Positions 1 to 9,479 of a stretch of DNA of 64,000 bases are shown piece after piece (the first letter of the stretch is position 1; every line of letters starts with the position of its first letter). The position numbers and the translations under genes were made by a program. Under the pieces are notes generated by a model. It made no database searches, had not been told where the DNA came from, and saw only the letters and a program-made list of their open reading frames with translations. The DNA is taken from NCBI GenBank assembly GCA_014529385.2, contig CM043958.1, positions 123,680,817 to 123,744,816 on the forward strand, read 5' to 3'. Source of the stretch: Adiantum capillus-veneris (lineage: Eukaryota > Streptophyta > Polypodiopsida > Polypodiales > Pteridaceae).

Positions 1-2
1 AA

Positions 3-776
3 AGGAAAAACAGGCACATTGTAGAGGTTGCACGTGCATTGATGAATGAGAAGCACATGCCTCATCATTTTTGGGCTGAAGCTGTAAATACAGTTGTGTA
101 CATTATGAACATGACACCTATAGCTGCGGTGCATGATGTAACGCCTGAGGAAAAGTTTACAGGTACAAATCCTGATTTGGCACACTTGAAAGTGTTTGGC
201 TGCATAGCTTACGTGCATGTACCAGATGAGTTGCGTACAAAATTGGATCCTAAAGCAGAGAAATGTATTCTTGTGGGATATTCCCTTGAACAAAAGGGGT
301 ACAGGTGCTACAATCCTACTACACGATAATTACGAGTGAGCAGAGATGTAGTCTTTGATGAGATGAGCAGCTGGTACAGTAATGCACATGGCACTATTGG
401 GGCTGATGTAAAAGATGATGTGGTTGTACAAAATGTGAGGCCACAGTCACAGGTTTTGAGTGGACCACAAGAGTCCTCTTTTCGTGGCTCTGTTGAGAAA
501 CCATGGAATGGTAGACTACGTACGCAGGTTACTCCACCAACAGGTACAGGGAATGTATCACGAAAAGGAAAGGAAAAGGTTGATCTTATGGCTGATGCAT
601 CATCAGGTTTTTCACATGTAGACATGGATTCAGATGGTTTTGAACAAAGTCTTGATGAGGAATTTGGAATTCCGGCTGTCAGGACACCTGGTGTAAGGAA
701 AGTACAAGAAGATGCTAGAGGGCAAAGGAGTGACCCAGGACCGCGCAGATCTAACAGAGTCAAAAATCCAGTATAG
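3..776 (+). pseudogene. copia pol: integrase C-terminal part and integrase-RT linker
   Basis: Reading from base 3, the frame gives the typical copia integrase sequence RKNRHIVEVARALM, then PHHFWAEAV, a VFGCIAYVHV block and KCILVGYS. These belong to the C-terminal part of the integrase, after the DDE core, which lies off the window. A stop codon (TAA, 327-329) interrupts the usual 'SRDVVFDE' junction motif; the frame is open again at once and continues through a low-complexity linker ending in RRSNRVKNPV, where a second stop (TAG, 774-776) falls. Family and frame are clear; the copy is non-functional. Confidence 0.85.
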
Positions 777-779
777 AAA

Positions 780-1550
780 TTGACTTATGATGGGTATCTA
801 GCGCATCACCAAGCCTACATGGCTAAGGTGATACAGGATGTGGAGCCCACATGTTTTGAGGATGCAGTTGGAAATGTGCATTGGGATGATGCAATGAATG
901 AAGAGATGGCTGCATTGGAAGCAAACGACACATGGGAGTTGGTGCCATTGCCAAGTGGCAAGAAAGCTATTGGCTGTAAATGGGTGTATAAAACCAAGCA
1001 TAAGACTGATGGTAACATTGAGCGTCACAAGGCAAGGCTGGTCGCAAAGGGTTATGCACAGACGTATGGCATAGACTATGAGGAGACCTTTGCTCCAGTG
1101 GCAAAGATGATGACTGTGAGAGCTGTCATAGCAGTGGCTGCATCTAGAGGATGGATTATGCATCAAATGGATGTAAAGAATGCCTTCTTGAATGGTGAGT
1201 TGCAAGAGGAAGTGTATATGGATCAGCCACCTGGTTATGTCGATCCAGGTTACCCAGATTATGTATGCAGACTTCTCAAAGCTTTGTATGGTTTGAAGCA
1301 GGGCTCTAGAGCATGGTATGACAGGATTGCCAAGTATCCTGTCAGTATTGGGTTTAGGAGAGCTCATGCAGATCATTCACTCTATGTACGTGAGAGTGAT
1401 GTGGGGATTGTGGTCATTACCATATATGTAGATGACCTTATTATTGTGGGTGACAATGCTATGGAGATTGACCATGTGAAGGGTCTTCTTAAACAGGAGT
1501 TTGAAATGAAAGATTTGGGCGAGTTGCGCTACTTCTTGGCATTGAGGTGA
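780..1550 (+). pseudogene. copia pol: reverse transcriptase
   Basis: RVT_2-type reverse transcriptase in the same frame as the integrase part upstream. Visible motifs are TWELVPLP and CKWVYKTK (about residues 51-72), the first catalytic aspartate block QMDVKNAFLNGEL (129-141), YGLKQ (170-174) and the active-site YVDD (216-219). The polymerase motifs are intact. The frame ends at TGA 1548-1550 because one base is missing in 'ttcttgg(g)cattgag'; the downstream frame starting at 1547 continues without loss. The product would copy element RNA into cDNA inside the virus-like particle. Confidence 0.9.
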
Positions 1551-2410
1551 TCAGGACTCCAGAGGGTGTATGGCTGTCACAGAGACAGTATGCTTTGGAC
1601 ATGTTGTCAAAGTATGGTATGGCTGATTGTAAGCCAATTTCTATTCCCTTGGATGTGAATGCAAAGCTGAGTGCAGAGAAGGGTGATGTTGTTGAGGATG
1701 TCAACATGTACAGGAAGATGGTGGGTAGTCTAATCTACTTGACTATCACAAGGCCAGACTTGAGCTACACAGTAGGCTTGGAGAGTCAGTTCATGCAGCT
1801 TCCGAGGAAGCCACATTTGGATGGAGTACGACGCACACTTAGGTATGTGCAAGGGACTCTTGACTACGCATTGTTCTATGCAACAGATGCACCATTAGCA
1901 TTGTATGGGTATACAGATGCAGATTGGGCAGGTAGCATTGTTGATAGGAGATCTACGAGTGGCTTCATGTTCTCTTTTGGGAGTTCTGTTGTTACTTGGA
2001 GCAGCAAAAAGCAGCCTACGGTTGCTTTATCGAGCACAGAGGCTGAGTACAGAGGTGCAGCAGTTGCGGCGTGCGAGGTAGCTTGGCTACGCACATTACT
2101 TGAGGACTTGGGAGTGCAGGTGGACCAACAGATTTTCATCCATTGTGACAACCTTAGCAGCATGCAGTTGGCTAGGAACCCAGTGTTCCATGCTAGGACA
2201 AAACACATAGAGGTCCATTACCACTACGTTCGAGAGCAAGTGTTGGCGGGCGACATCGACTTGGTCTACGTCAGCATAGAGGAGCAGATAGAGGATATCT
2301 TTACCAAGGCCCTCGAAGCTGAGAAGCTTCGACGTTTCCGGACTATGCTTGGACTCTGCGACATGCAGAGCTCGAGGGGGAGTGTTGAGATGTCGAGCTC
2401 TACACCTTGA
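1547..2410 (+). pseudogene. copia pol: RT connection and RNase H
   Basis: Continuation of the polymerase in the next frame. It holds the RT tail (MVGSLIYLTITRPDL, about 58-72) and the copia RNase H: YTDADWAG (122-129), the SSTEAEYRG acidic motif (162-170), and HCDN near 199-202, then HIEVHYHYVRE. The three acidic catalytic residues are present. RNase H removes the RNA strand during cDNA synthesis. The C-terminus runs through the polypurine tract into the LTR (stop at 2408-2410), as usual in copia elements. It is not translated with the RT because of the frameshift. Confidence 0.9.
2369..2382 (+). other. copia polypurine tract
   Basis: A purine-rich stretch, CTCGAGGGGGAG, lies directly before TGTTGAG. 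Its position after RNase H and before a TG-starting LTR identifies it as the plus-strand priming site of the copia element. Confidence 0.75.
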
Positions 2411-2704
2411 GCTGGCATCCACTACGGGTCTTGGCCGCTTACGGCATTTACTCACTGGCGCGTTAGGTGACCGACACGGAGGATCTCTGCTAGTGATTCT
2501 ATAGCTGGACTACACTTATAGTGCCAGCCTAGTACGCTTCTAGCGAGTTCACACTTAGTGATGGCATGTACATATGTGCTACTTTTCAGCTTTAGCACTT
2601 AGTCATTTTGTACTCTCTTTTCTGTGAAGAAGAAGAAGAAGCTTTCCATCTGTGTGTGCTTTGTGCTTGTCTTGTGTATCTCTCTTGCATCCTCATTCTT
2701 TACA
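2383..2704 (+). repeat. copia 3' LTR (about 322 bp)
   Basis: The LTR starts TGTTGAGATG right after the polypurine tract and ends ...TTCTTTACA, after which gypsy gag sequence begins. The length is ordinary for a copia LTR. The 5' LTR is not in the window, so the 3' boundary rests on the TG...CA rule and on the abrupt start of the gag reading frame at 2705. Confidence 0.65.
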
Positions 2705-3399
2705 GGTACCACTTCAGAGAAGCTGTGGGACAAGTTGAGAGACTTGAAGCAGGAGGGTCTTTTAGAGTATTCCACCTATGAGTCCAAGTTTGTGGATTTA
2801 TGGGAACGGTGGATTGAGTCATTGGCAAGAGGGGAAGCTGCACCCGATTTCCTCAAAAAGGATCGGTTCACGCATGGCTTGTGGCTGCTGCTCAAAAATA
2901 AGGTGAAGGGTAGATTCCTGGCTACGTACGAGGTAGCCATGGAGATTACTTGCTTTAAAGACAAGAAGTTGCGAATGAAATCCAAAGACACCAAGTCAAT
3001 AGAAGCAAGAACATCGTGTCGACCAACAACCACGACAACCACCATTCCTCCACCACCACCAGCTCTTGGGGTAAGAAATGACCAACAAGATATGTTGGAC
3101 CACATTACTGGACCAACGGCAAAATTTGTCTGTCCACTTGATACAACAAGGAAGGAATCAGAAGAGAGATCATGACCCAGGGAGAGCACGATAAAAAAAC
3201 ATGGATTATCACTGCTACAACTACGGAGAAGATGGTCATGATATGTACCACTGTCCTAAACTGCGACAAAACGATAATAAGGGACGTGGGAGAAACCAAT
3301 TTTCACCTCCTAAAGAGAGAACACCTCCACCCTGAGCACCAGTCCCACCAACACAAATTTTACATCCACCCTAGGCACCACCACAAGCACCCATTCCAC
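2705..3399 (+). pseudogene. Element F gag (partial)
   Basis: After the copia LTR the frame reads TSEKLWDKLRDLKQEGLLEY, STYESKFVDLWERW and FTHGLWLLLKNKVKGRFLA, a plant Retrotrans_gag type capsid region. Further on, in another frame (from 3213), is CYNYGEDGHDMYHC, a CCHC zinc knuckle whose second cysteine has become tyrosine, followed by a proline-rich linker that continues at 8376 beyond element A. The N-terminal part is cut off by the copia insertion. The gag protein would package the element RNA; this copy is broken by frameshifts. Confidence 0.7.
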
Positions 3400-3404
3400 C
3401 TCTT
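3400..3404. repeat. Target-site duplication CTCTT of element A (partner 8371-8375)
   Basis: CTCTT lies immediately left of the 5' LTR of element A and again immediately right of its 3' LTR (8371-8375). Removing A and one copy restores the continuous proline-rich gag linker of element F, which confirms the insertion. Confidence 0.85.
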
Positions 3405-3625
3405 AGTTAACAACAAGCTAACACAGATACCATTTTTCGGAGTTCTCATTGTAAAACACTTATTATTTTGATAAATCGGGAATATTGTAACTCCTATTTT
3501 CTCGGATAAACTTTGTAATTAATGAGCCAGAGCTACAAGCTTCCAGATTGTATCAACCTGTCATTAATCATCTTTGGTAGAGCTCCCAAATTATTAGTTT
3601 TGACCACCAAAAACCTTTGCTAAGG

Positions 3626-3633
3626 TATAAAAG
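3626..3633 (+). promoter_or_regulatory. TATA box of element A 5' LTR
   Basis: TATAAAAG in the context GCTAAGGTATAAAAGCC; the 3' LTR has TATAAAAT at the matching place (7844-7851). The location inside the LTR fits the start of the element transcript some 30 bp further on. Identified by motif and conservation between the LTRs only. Confidence 0.6.
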
Positions 3634-3974
3634 CCAATTTTTGTAAGTTATTATGAAGTTTTGGATAATGAAATACACAGCAAGAGCTAATGGTGCTCAC
3701 TCCTCTCCTTCTCGCGCTTCCTACTCCCTCCCCGGTTGTCACATTGCAGTCGCGTTTGTTGCATTGCAACACCGCAGGTAAGAGCTCTACGCATTGACGT
3801 AAGCACTTCACAATATTTTGTAGCTTTTGGTGTCACCGACCCGCAGCCTAATTTCATCATAACTAGGAATTTACACTTTGAAATCAAAAACTAAGCATAG
3901 ACGGGGTATTGGGGCATCATTGCTGAGCATTTAGATGCATTCGAAAACGACTAGGTCAAAAATCGACTGCTGCT

Positions 3975-3990
3975 GTAAATAATCGCGATT
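3975..3990 (+). promoter_or_regulatory. Palindrome half-site in element A LTR
   Basis: GTAAATAATCGCGATT followed by TTGG. It equals the left arm plus core of the palindromes in the A leader, but its right arm is lost. The 3' LTR copy is TTAATAATCGCGATT (8022-8036). It lies about 350 bp downstream of the TATA box, comparable to the half-sites in the B and D LTRs, which match their own leaders instead. Confidence 0.6.
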
Positions 3991-4326
3991 TTGGAACTTG
4001 ACCTAAAGTGGGGTTTGAAACCATAAGCATGTGTGCTTAGGTCTTATAAACATGTCCTAGAAGTTTTGTTATGTTTGGATGTCATTTGATGCTGTAACGG
4101 ATGTGATTTGTTTGCCGATGAGCGATTGGCTTTTGGTGATTTCAGTCACTTGAGTGTAGCTTGAGTTAGATGCGAGTTGTTAGTTGTTTTCCAAGATATT
4201 GACAACCTCTTGTAGCCTCTATGCACTAGTCGAGTCAGCTTTGTCCCATGGATTGACAATTTAATCGTGGTTCTCACTAATACTGCAATAAGATAGGATG
4301 GTGAGGTTAGACATGCGTCCCACATT

Positions 4327-4344
4327 TGGCGCCGCTGTCGGGGA
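4327..4344 (+). other. Primer binding site of element A
   Basis: TGGCGCCGCTGTCGGGGA, two bases after the LTR. It resembles the common gypsy PBS complementary to the 3' end of plant tRNA-Asp (TGGCGCCGTTGCCGGGGA) with two differences. Element B has exactly the same variant (20771-20788). Confidence 0.8.
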
Positions 4345-4883
4345 TCAAAGAGACCTAAACTAGGAAAAAATACGAGCGTCTTGCTGAAGTTATCCTTTAA
4401 CTTCCTCTAGGATCGCTTAGAGTTCAAAAATTTCTTTTAGAAATCGCATAGCCTAAGATTGTTGTCTTTTGTTGTGTAGAGGTAGCTTGGAAGTAATCGT
4501 ACTTGCTGAGTGCCTTTAGGATTGTAGGATTGTAGAAATAGATTAGGATTTTCAGGATGATTGGTAGACAAGACAAGTCTTAAGATCAATACTCAGAAAA
4601 CCATAAAAGATAATAAAACGAGTGTTTGTGGACACTTTCTACAACCCCATTGCATGAGAATCTAAGAGTAGAGTAAGTACGATCTGAGGTGGATTTCAGA
4701 ACATTGCTCTCTTTGAAAGAATCATTGTGAGTTGTTATTGGAAGTTACAGAATTTCAGGTCTACGGCTAGAAATAGCACAAAAAGACTCCAAACCACCCA
4801 ATCCGACTGGAGAGTAAGCTTAAAATTTGTCTAAACCAGTTGGTAAGCTCAAGAACACTTCGAGGTAAAAATTTCAAGAGTTG

Positions 4884-5243
4884 GCCAAAACTCAGATTAA
4901 GTTACGTTTTTTTGACATTTTAGGCCAAATTATTGTTGACTTGATTCATAGGCTTAAAATAGTTCATAAAAAAGATTGTCCATTGAAAAATTGCAAAAAT
5001 CGGTTCATTCAAGCCTGAAGTTAATAATCGTGATTATTAACTTTCGTTGACCATTGCATGTGTGCCAAAACTCAGATTAAGTTACGTTTTTTTGACATTT
5101 TAGGCCAAATTAATTGTTGACTTGATTCATAGGCTTAAAATAGTTCATAAAAAGATTGTCCATTGAAAAATTGCAAAAATCGGTTCATTTCAAGCCTGAA
5201 GTTAATAATCGTGATTATTAACTTTCGTTGACTCATTGCATGT
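4884..5243 (+). repeat. 180-bp tandem duplication in the A leader
   Basis: Two nearly identical units start with CCAAAACTCAGATTAAG at 4884 and 5064 (period 180). Differences are a few single-base indels. Each copy contains one full palindrome of the array (5020-5041 and 5201-5222). The duplication is clearly younger than the rest of the leader, whose units are much more diverged. Confidence 0.9.
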
Positions 5244-6038
5244 GTACAAACAACTTTTGTAAAGGCACAAAAGATTTGGATCACCAAACTGGCAAAAAAC
5301 TGGGTAAAAACTAAAGTTTGTACTGACTTTCTGAATCTTGAGTGTAGATTGGGAAAAAATTTATCCAAACTTGTTGAAATTTGATTCATAGGCTTATATT
5401 GATGTGATAAACATGTGTACATGCTCAGTTGACCAAAAAGGATGCAAAAAGTTTTCAGTCGTAAATAATCGTGATTATTTACATCTCTCTCATTTTTCAA
5501 CTTTTTTGACCAAGTCAGCATACCACTAGTTTTACCATGCTGTAATGAGCCCACAAACCAAATTTGGTAAGATTTGGATCGCTGGATTAAAAATTGTGAC
5601 CAAATTTGCAAAGTTAGTCTGCGAAAAGGAAATTGATGATCATTTGACCAAAAATTGTCCAAACTTGATGAAACTTGGCTAGGGACCTTAACTTGAGGTG
5701 CTTAACAAATCTGTGTCAAAATTGGGACAAAAATTTGCAAAACTTTAGCTGGAGTAAATAATTGTGATTATTTACACCTGCTTCAAAACTTGAAAATTTT
5801 GCAAATTTGAGTATACCACAAGGTCAAGCATATCAAGTAGACACCACAAATCAATTTTGGTGAAAAAGTGAGACCTAAGCCAGATTCTTGAAATTAGAGT
5901 CTGCAAACACAAAATAGTCGATAAACTTGATCAGATTTTGTCCAGACTTGTACAGGGACTTTAACAGGTTGTATACTTGCCAAACCAAGCCAAAAAGTGC
6001 AAAAAAACTAGCAAAAGTAAATAATCACAATTATTTAT
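5020..6038 (+). repeat. Palindrome array in the leader of element A (5 copies)
   Basis: Five 22-bp inverted repeats with core AAATAATCGTGATTATTT or a close variant lie at 5020-5041, 5201-5222, 5461-5482, 5754-5775 and 6017-6038. The arms are perfect or nearly so, while the sequence between copies is only loosely similar. Spacing is 181, 260, 293 and 263 bp. No reading frame spans the region. Conserved palindromes within diverged units suggest selection on the sites themselves; the role is unknown. Confidence 0.85.
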
Positions 6039-6599
6039 TACTGCTACCCAGGGACATCAGTTTTGACTTTTGAACTTGTACAGTGTTAGGCCAGCATAAT
6101 ACAAAGCCACCGGGCAATTTCGGGTTCAATCGGATCCAAATTTGTACATGTTCACTCAGTTTTCAGGTTGCAGATTAATCCTTTGATTTTTGCTAAAATC
6201 AAATCTGAAAGTCAATTGTTTCTGACTCCAATAGCTCGATTTGAAGTGATACACATAGACCAATCACGACAGTTAGCAAAAACTCTAATGTCTTTATAGA
6301 AGAATAGCTAACTTGATCAAATTTGTACACGAATCAGGTTGCAGACGAGGAATCGGTAACTCATCAGAGATTAGAATCAAGTCAAGTGGAAATTAACAAC
6401 AAGTCAATCCAAAGATAAGTACTCTAACATGGCTTCATAATTCTATATGAACTTTAGATCTGGTCGTGTACTAGGAAATCAGGGCATACTTGGAGTAACC
6501 TCCAGTACAGTATCCACCGAAGACAGCGTGAATCAAGGAAATTCCTTGCACACAATCCTTGAAGAAGTCTGAGAAACTTTTTCAGATTCAACATCTGAA

Positions 6600-7593
6600 A
6601 TGTCTTCTTACTCGACTCACTCAGAAACCGGAACGACAATGCGCTATAAGCATATACTCTCTTTTTATAAGACTAACCGCCATGGAGCTCAGGTTTACCT
6701 GGACCCTAACGAGGAGTATGCTATTTGCATTGATGACCATGGCATTGAGTTCGAAGAAGAGATTTTTCCCTACCCTCTGATTAAAGTTGAGTTGCTAAAG
6801 GTAAAAGAAAGGCTTTACACAGACATGCGAGTCGACGGCGTAGATAAAGACCACCCGAAGTGGAGGTTGAGTTGGCTGAACAAAAATCCAAGATACTTGA
6901 TTCTCTTTACGAGAGCACCTGCAGCCCCACCTGCAGCCCTGCAAAAAGATCCGACTTTTTGTCCTGCACGAAGAGTAAGGACCTGGATAGCATATGAGGC
7001 ACTACTAAAGAAGCGGCGAACTTGGCTGAATTACCTTAGATTGCCTGCTCCAGAAAGGGGACCAGTGAACGACTAAAGAATACATGGTGAAAACCCTAAA
7101 GGGTGCCATGTCATTCTTTTAAAGTCTACCAGATTTGTCATGTGCTATGCTATATAAGATCTGTCGAATGGTGCTCACATGCATCAAAGTGTTCAATGAG
7201 CCAGAGCAAGCAGGCGCCCCTTGGATGTCATTCCTCAAGGGTAATAAAGGTTTTTGCTATGATCTCAATGGCCAACCTTCCGAAGAAGTCCTCTATGGCT
7301 TCTACGCTAGATGCATGTTTCTACCTTCACACAATATGTTGGCGTTTGAGAAAGCGTTCTACACGGGATTCTTTACTTGGCAAACGAAGATATTTGAACC
7401 AGTGATCAGCAACCTCACATCAAGGTTTGTAAGCTACTCAACAGTGGAGCTAAAAGATAGAGTAACTATGCAGTTTTTGCAAGTGCCAGATGAAGAAAAG
7501 AAGATCAGATACCAAAAGACACTAAGTGCGCTTAAAGACCACCTTGCCAGTCTCACCAGCCCAAAAACTTCTTCAGCCCATAAAGCTGTGTGA
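6600..7593 (+). pseudogene. ORF-X of element A: unknown protein, C-terminal domain shared with element B
   Basis: Two reading frames (6600-7076, then 7135-7593 in another frame) form one broken gene. The second half matches, motif by motif, the last part of the minus-strand ORF at 32505-33386 in element B: KWRLSWL / KWRRQWL, TFCPARRVRTW / TFCPTPRTYTY, TWLNY, a 'MVKTL-GA' stretch, PDLSCAMLYKI / PDLSCKMLCKI, MFLPSHN / MFLPSYH, and EAFYTGFF-like AFYTGFF. In both elements the gene ends just before the polypurine tract. The first 60 residues (QVYLDPNEEYAICIDDHG) are acidic and unlike B ORF-X; they may come from a gag N-terminus. I do not recognise the domain. It has no visible catalytic motif, signal peptide or membrane segment. 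Confidence 0.65.
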
Positions 7594-7608
7594 AGGGACG
7601 ACACAGGT

Positions 7609-7622
7609 GAGGAGGGGGGGAA
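7609..7622 (+). other. Polypurine tract of element A
   Basis: GAGGAGGGGGGGAA directly before the 3' LTR. This is the usual place of the plus-strand primer. Confidence 0.8.
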
Positions 7623-8370
7623 TATTAGCAGCAAGCTAACACGGATTCCATTTTTCAGAGTTCTCATTGTAAAACACTTATTATTTTGATAAATCAGGAA
7701 TATTGTAACTCCTATTTTCTCGGATAGACTCTGTGATTAATGAGCCAGGGCTACAAGCTTCCAGATTGTATCAACCTGTCATTACCCATCTTTGGTAGAA
7801 CTCCCAGATTAGTAGTTTTGACCACCAAAAACCTTGGCTAAGGTATAAAATCCAATTTTTGTAAGTTATTATGAAGTTTTGGATAATGAAATAATTTCAT
7901 CAAGACTAGGAATTTACACTTTCAAATTAAAAAACTAAGCATTAACAGGGTATTGGGGCATCATCACTAAGCATTTAGATGCATTCTAGGTCAAAACGAC
8001 TAGGTCAAAAATCCACTGCTATTAATAATCGCGATTTTGGAACTTGACCTAATGTGGGGTTTGAGACCATAAGCATGTGTGCTTAGGTCTTATAAACATG
8101 TCCTAGAATTTTCGTTATGTTTGGATGTCATTCGATGCTGTAACGGATGTGATTTGTTTGCCGATGAATGATTGGCTTTTGGTGATTTCAGTCACTTGAG
8201 TGTAGCTTGAGTTAGATGCGAGTTGCTAGTTTTTTTCCAAGATATTGACAACCTCTTCTAGCCTCTATGCACTATTCAAATCAGATGCGTCCCATCGATT
8301 GACAATTTAATCGTGGTTCTCGCTAATATTGCAATAAGATAGGATGGTGAGGTTAGACATGCGTCCCACA
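7623..8370 (+). repeat. Element A 3' LTR (748 bp, internally deleted)
   Basis: It starts TATTAGCAGCAAGC and ends GCGTCCCACA, followed by the CTCTT duplication. Compared with the 5' LTR it lacks about 172 bp; the join reads GAAATAATTTCATC, and the 5' LTR has short matching sequence at both ends of the missing block, as in a microhomology deletion. TATA box and palindrome half-site are retained. Confidence 0.88.
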
Positions 8371-8375
8371 CTCTT

Positions 8376-9411
8376 CCACCGGCACCACCACCTGATCGCC
8401 CTATAAGCATCATAAGGTTAGAGGAGAAAGGAAAGGCCGTAGTAGTGGATCCACCCAAAGTAAAGGAGAGCGATAAGGGTAAGGAGAAGGTAATCTTTGA
8501 AGAACCATTTGAAGCCATGACTATAAAGAGAGCTAGGAGGGAGAAAACTACACAATCTGATGATGAGAGAAGGATGAAAGGAGAAACTAGCAAGAGGCCG
8601 TCAAGGCCACGATGGAAAATAGACATCACCAACTTTTAGTTATGGGAGAGTTCTAGGACTTATGATCTAACATTGGATTTGTCACAGCAAAGACCAAATA
8701 TTACATGGCCACAGCTGCTACATCTGGCACCAAAGGTAAGGCGGAAATGGTCCAAAATGGTGGCGCTCCAAAGCAAAGGTATCCGGAAAAATTTTGGGTT
8801 GCAACATGGATGACATCCTTCCAATCGTCGACGTCAACATAAAGGGTAAGAGGGTTGGAAACACCTACAATGATGGTGGTGCACAAAGTTGTGTGATGAG
8901 TGAAGCTATGATGCTTTGGCTAGGGCTCGAGGTTGACATGCCTTCTCCATGCAAGGCAAAGATGGCAAACAATGCAAAAGTAAAATGTGCAAGTGTAGTA
9001 AGTGTTGCAAAGATAAAAGCCTTCAACACTGAGGTAGAAGTAGATGTTTTTGTGATGACAACTAAGGGGGAGGTCTATCCATTGATCTTGGGAAGGCCAT
9101 GGTTGATGGCCATGAAGGAAAATTAGGACTGGGGCACTGACCTTCTATGCATGACTGGTAAGAAAGGACAAACAATCTACTATGACATGAAGACCGGCAA
9201 GCAGAAGCAAATGGACCTAGAGACATCAGCAGATGAAACCACTAGTGAGTCTTCCATTTCTGAGGAGGAGGCCACTCACACCGATGAAAGTGAAAATTCC
9301 ATCGATGTGATGGGTATCATCATGAAGGATGTACAAAGGGTTAGCACAATTGGTGACCTGTCTCACCAGAAGGGCAAAACAACGAAGAGGAAAGTAAATC
9401 ACCTAGCCTAG
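8376..9411 (+). pseudogene. Element F gag tail and protease
   Basis: Continuation of F beyond element A: a lysine/glutamate-rich linker (8445-8639), the phrase ITWPQLLHLAPKVRRKWSKM (about 8698-8757), then a retropepsin-like region (8794-9126) with YNDGGAQSCVMSEA where D-[ST]-G-A is expected, and LILGRPWLM, the conserved second half motif. The active-site triplet is D-G-G, probably inactive. An acidic linker (SESSISEEEATHTDESEN) follows. In-frame stops occur at 8637-8639 and 9124-9126. Confidence 0.7.
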
Positions 9412-9479
9412 GAGAAAGTAGGTTGAAGAGCATGTTTTCCATGGAGTTAACAATTGAAGAGAGGGATAAATTTTTGTAA

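Larger units (their letters stand above)
1..2704 (+). mobile_element. Ty1/copia LTR retrotransposon, 3' half (5' half outside the window)
   Basis: Domain order integrase C-terminal part, reverse transcriptase, RNase H, polypurine tract, LTR is that of Ty1/copia (Pseudoviridae-type) elements. The coding part is one reading frame broken by two in-frame stops (327-329 and 774-776) and one single-base deletion near 1540, so this copy is dead. The element ends at about 2704, where gag sequence of another, gypsy-type element starts directly (2705). It is therefore inserted in the gag of element F. The partner target-site duplication lies outside the window; the expected sequence is GGTAC (2705-2709). 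Confidence 0.9.
3405..4324 (+). repeat. Element A 5' LTR (920 bp)
   Basis: It starts AGTTAACAACAAGC (the expected first T is mutated) right after CTCTT and ends ...GCGTCCCACA before the primer binding site. It aligns along its length with 7623-8370 except for about 172 bp (about 3673-3845) missing from the 3' copy. It contains a TATA box (3626-3633) and, about 350 bp further, GTAAATAATCGCGATT (3975-3990), a half-site of the palindrome in the element's leader. Confidence 0.88.
3405..8370 (+). mobile_element. Non-autonomous gypsy-type LTR element A (4.97 kb)
   Basis: It has two LTRs (3405-4324 and 7623-8370), a primer binding site, a long non-coding leader (4345-6599) with an array of palindromes, one short coding region (6600-7593), a polypurine tract and a 5-bp target duplication CTCTT. 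There is no gag zinc knuckle, protease, RT or integrase, so it must depend on another element, most likely a B-like one: A and B share the same unusual PBS variant, similar leader units and the ORF-X C-terminal domain. The LTRs differ by one large deletion and scattered substitutions. Confidence 0.88.

Noticed and set aside
798-1376. 192-codon minus-strand frame in copia RT
   Set aside because: Shadow of the RT reading frame; composition (many Ser, His, Cys) is typical of an antisense frame.
2624-2705. Hydrophobic N-terminus looking like a signal peptide (LSICVCFVLVLCISLASSFF) joined to gag
   Set aside because: This part is the copia LTR end; the join with the gag of F is accidental and arises from the insertion.
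5135-5662. 175-codon minus-strand frame in the A leader
   Set aside because: It spans two of the palindromes and the repeat units, has no recognisable domain, and is on the strand opposite to the element.
5020-6038. CRISPR-like array of spaced repeats
   Set aside because: Spacers are too long (180-290 bp) and related to each other, the genome is a plant, and the repeats belong to an LTR element leader.
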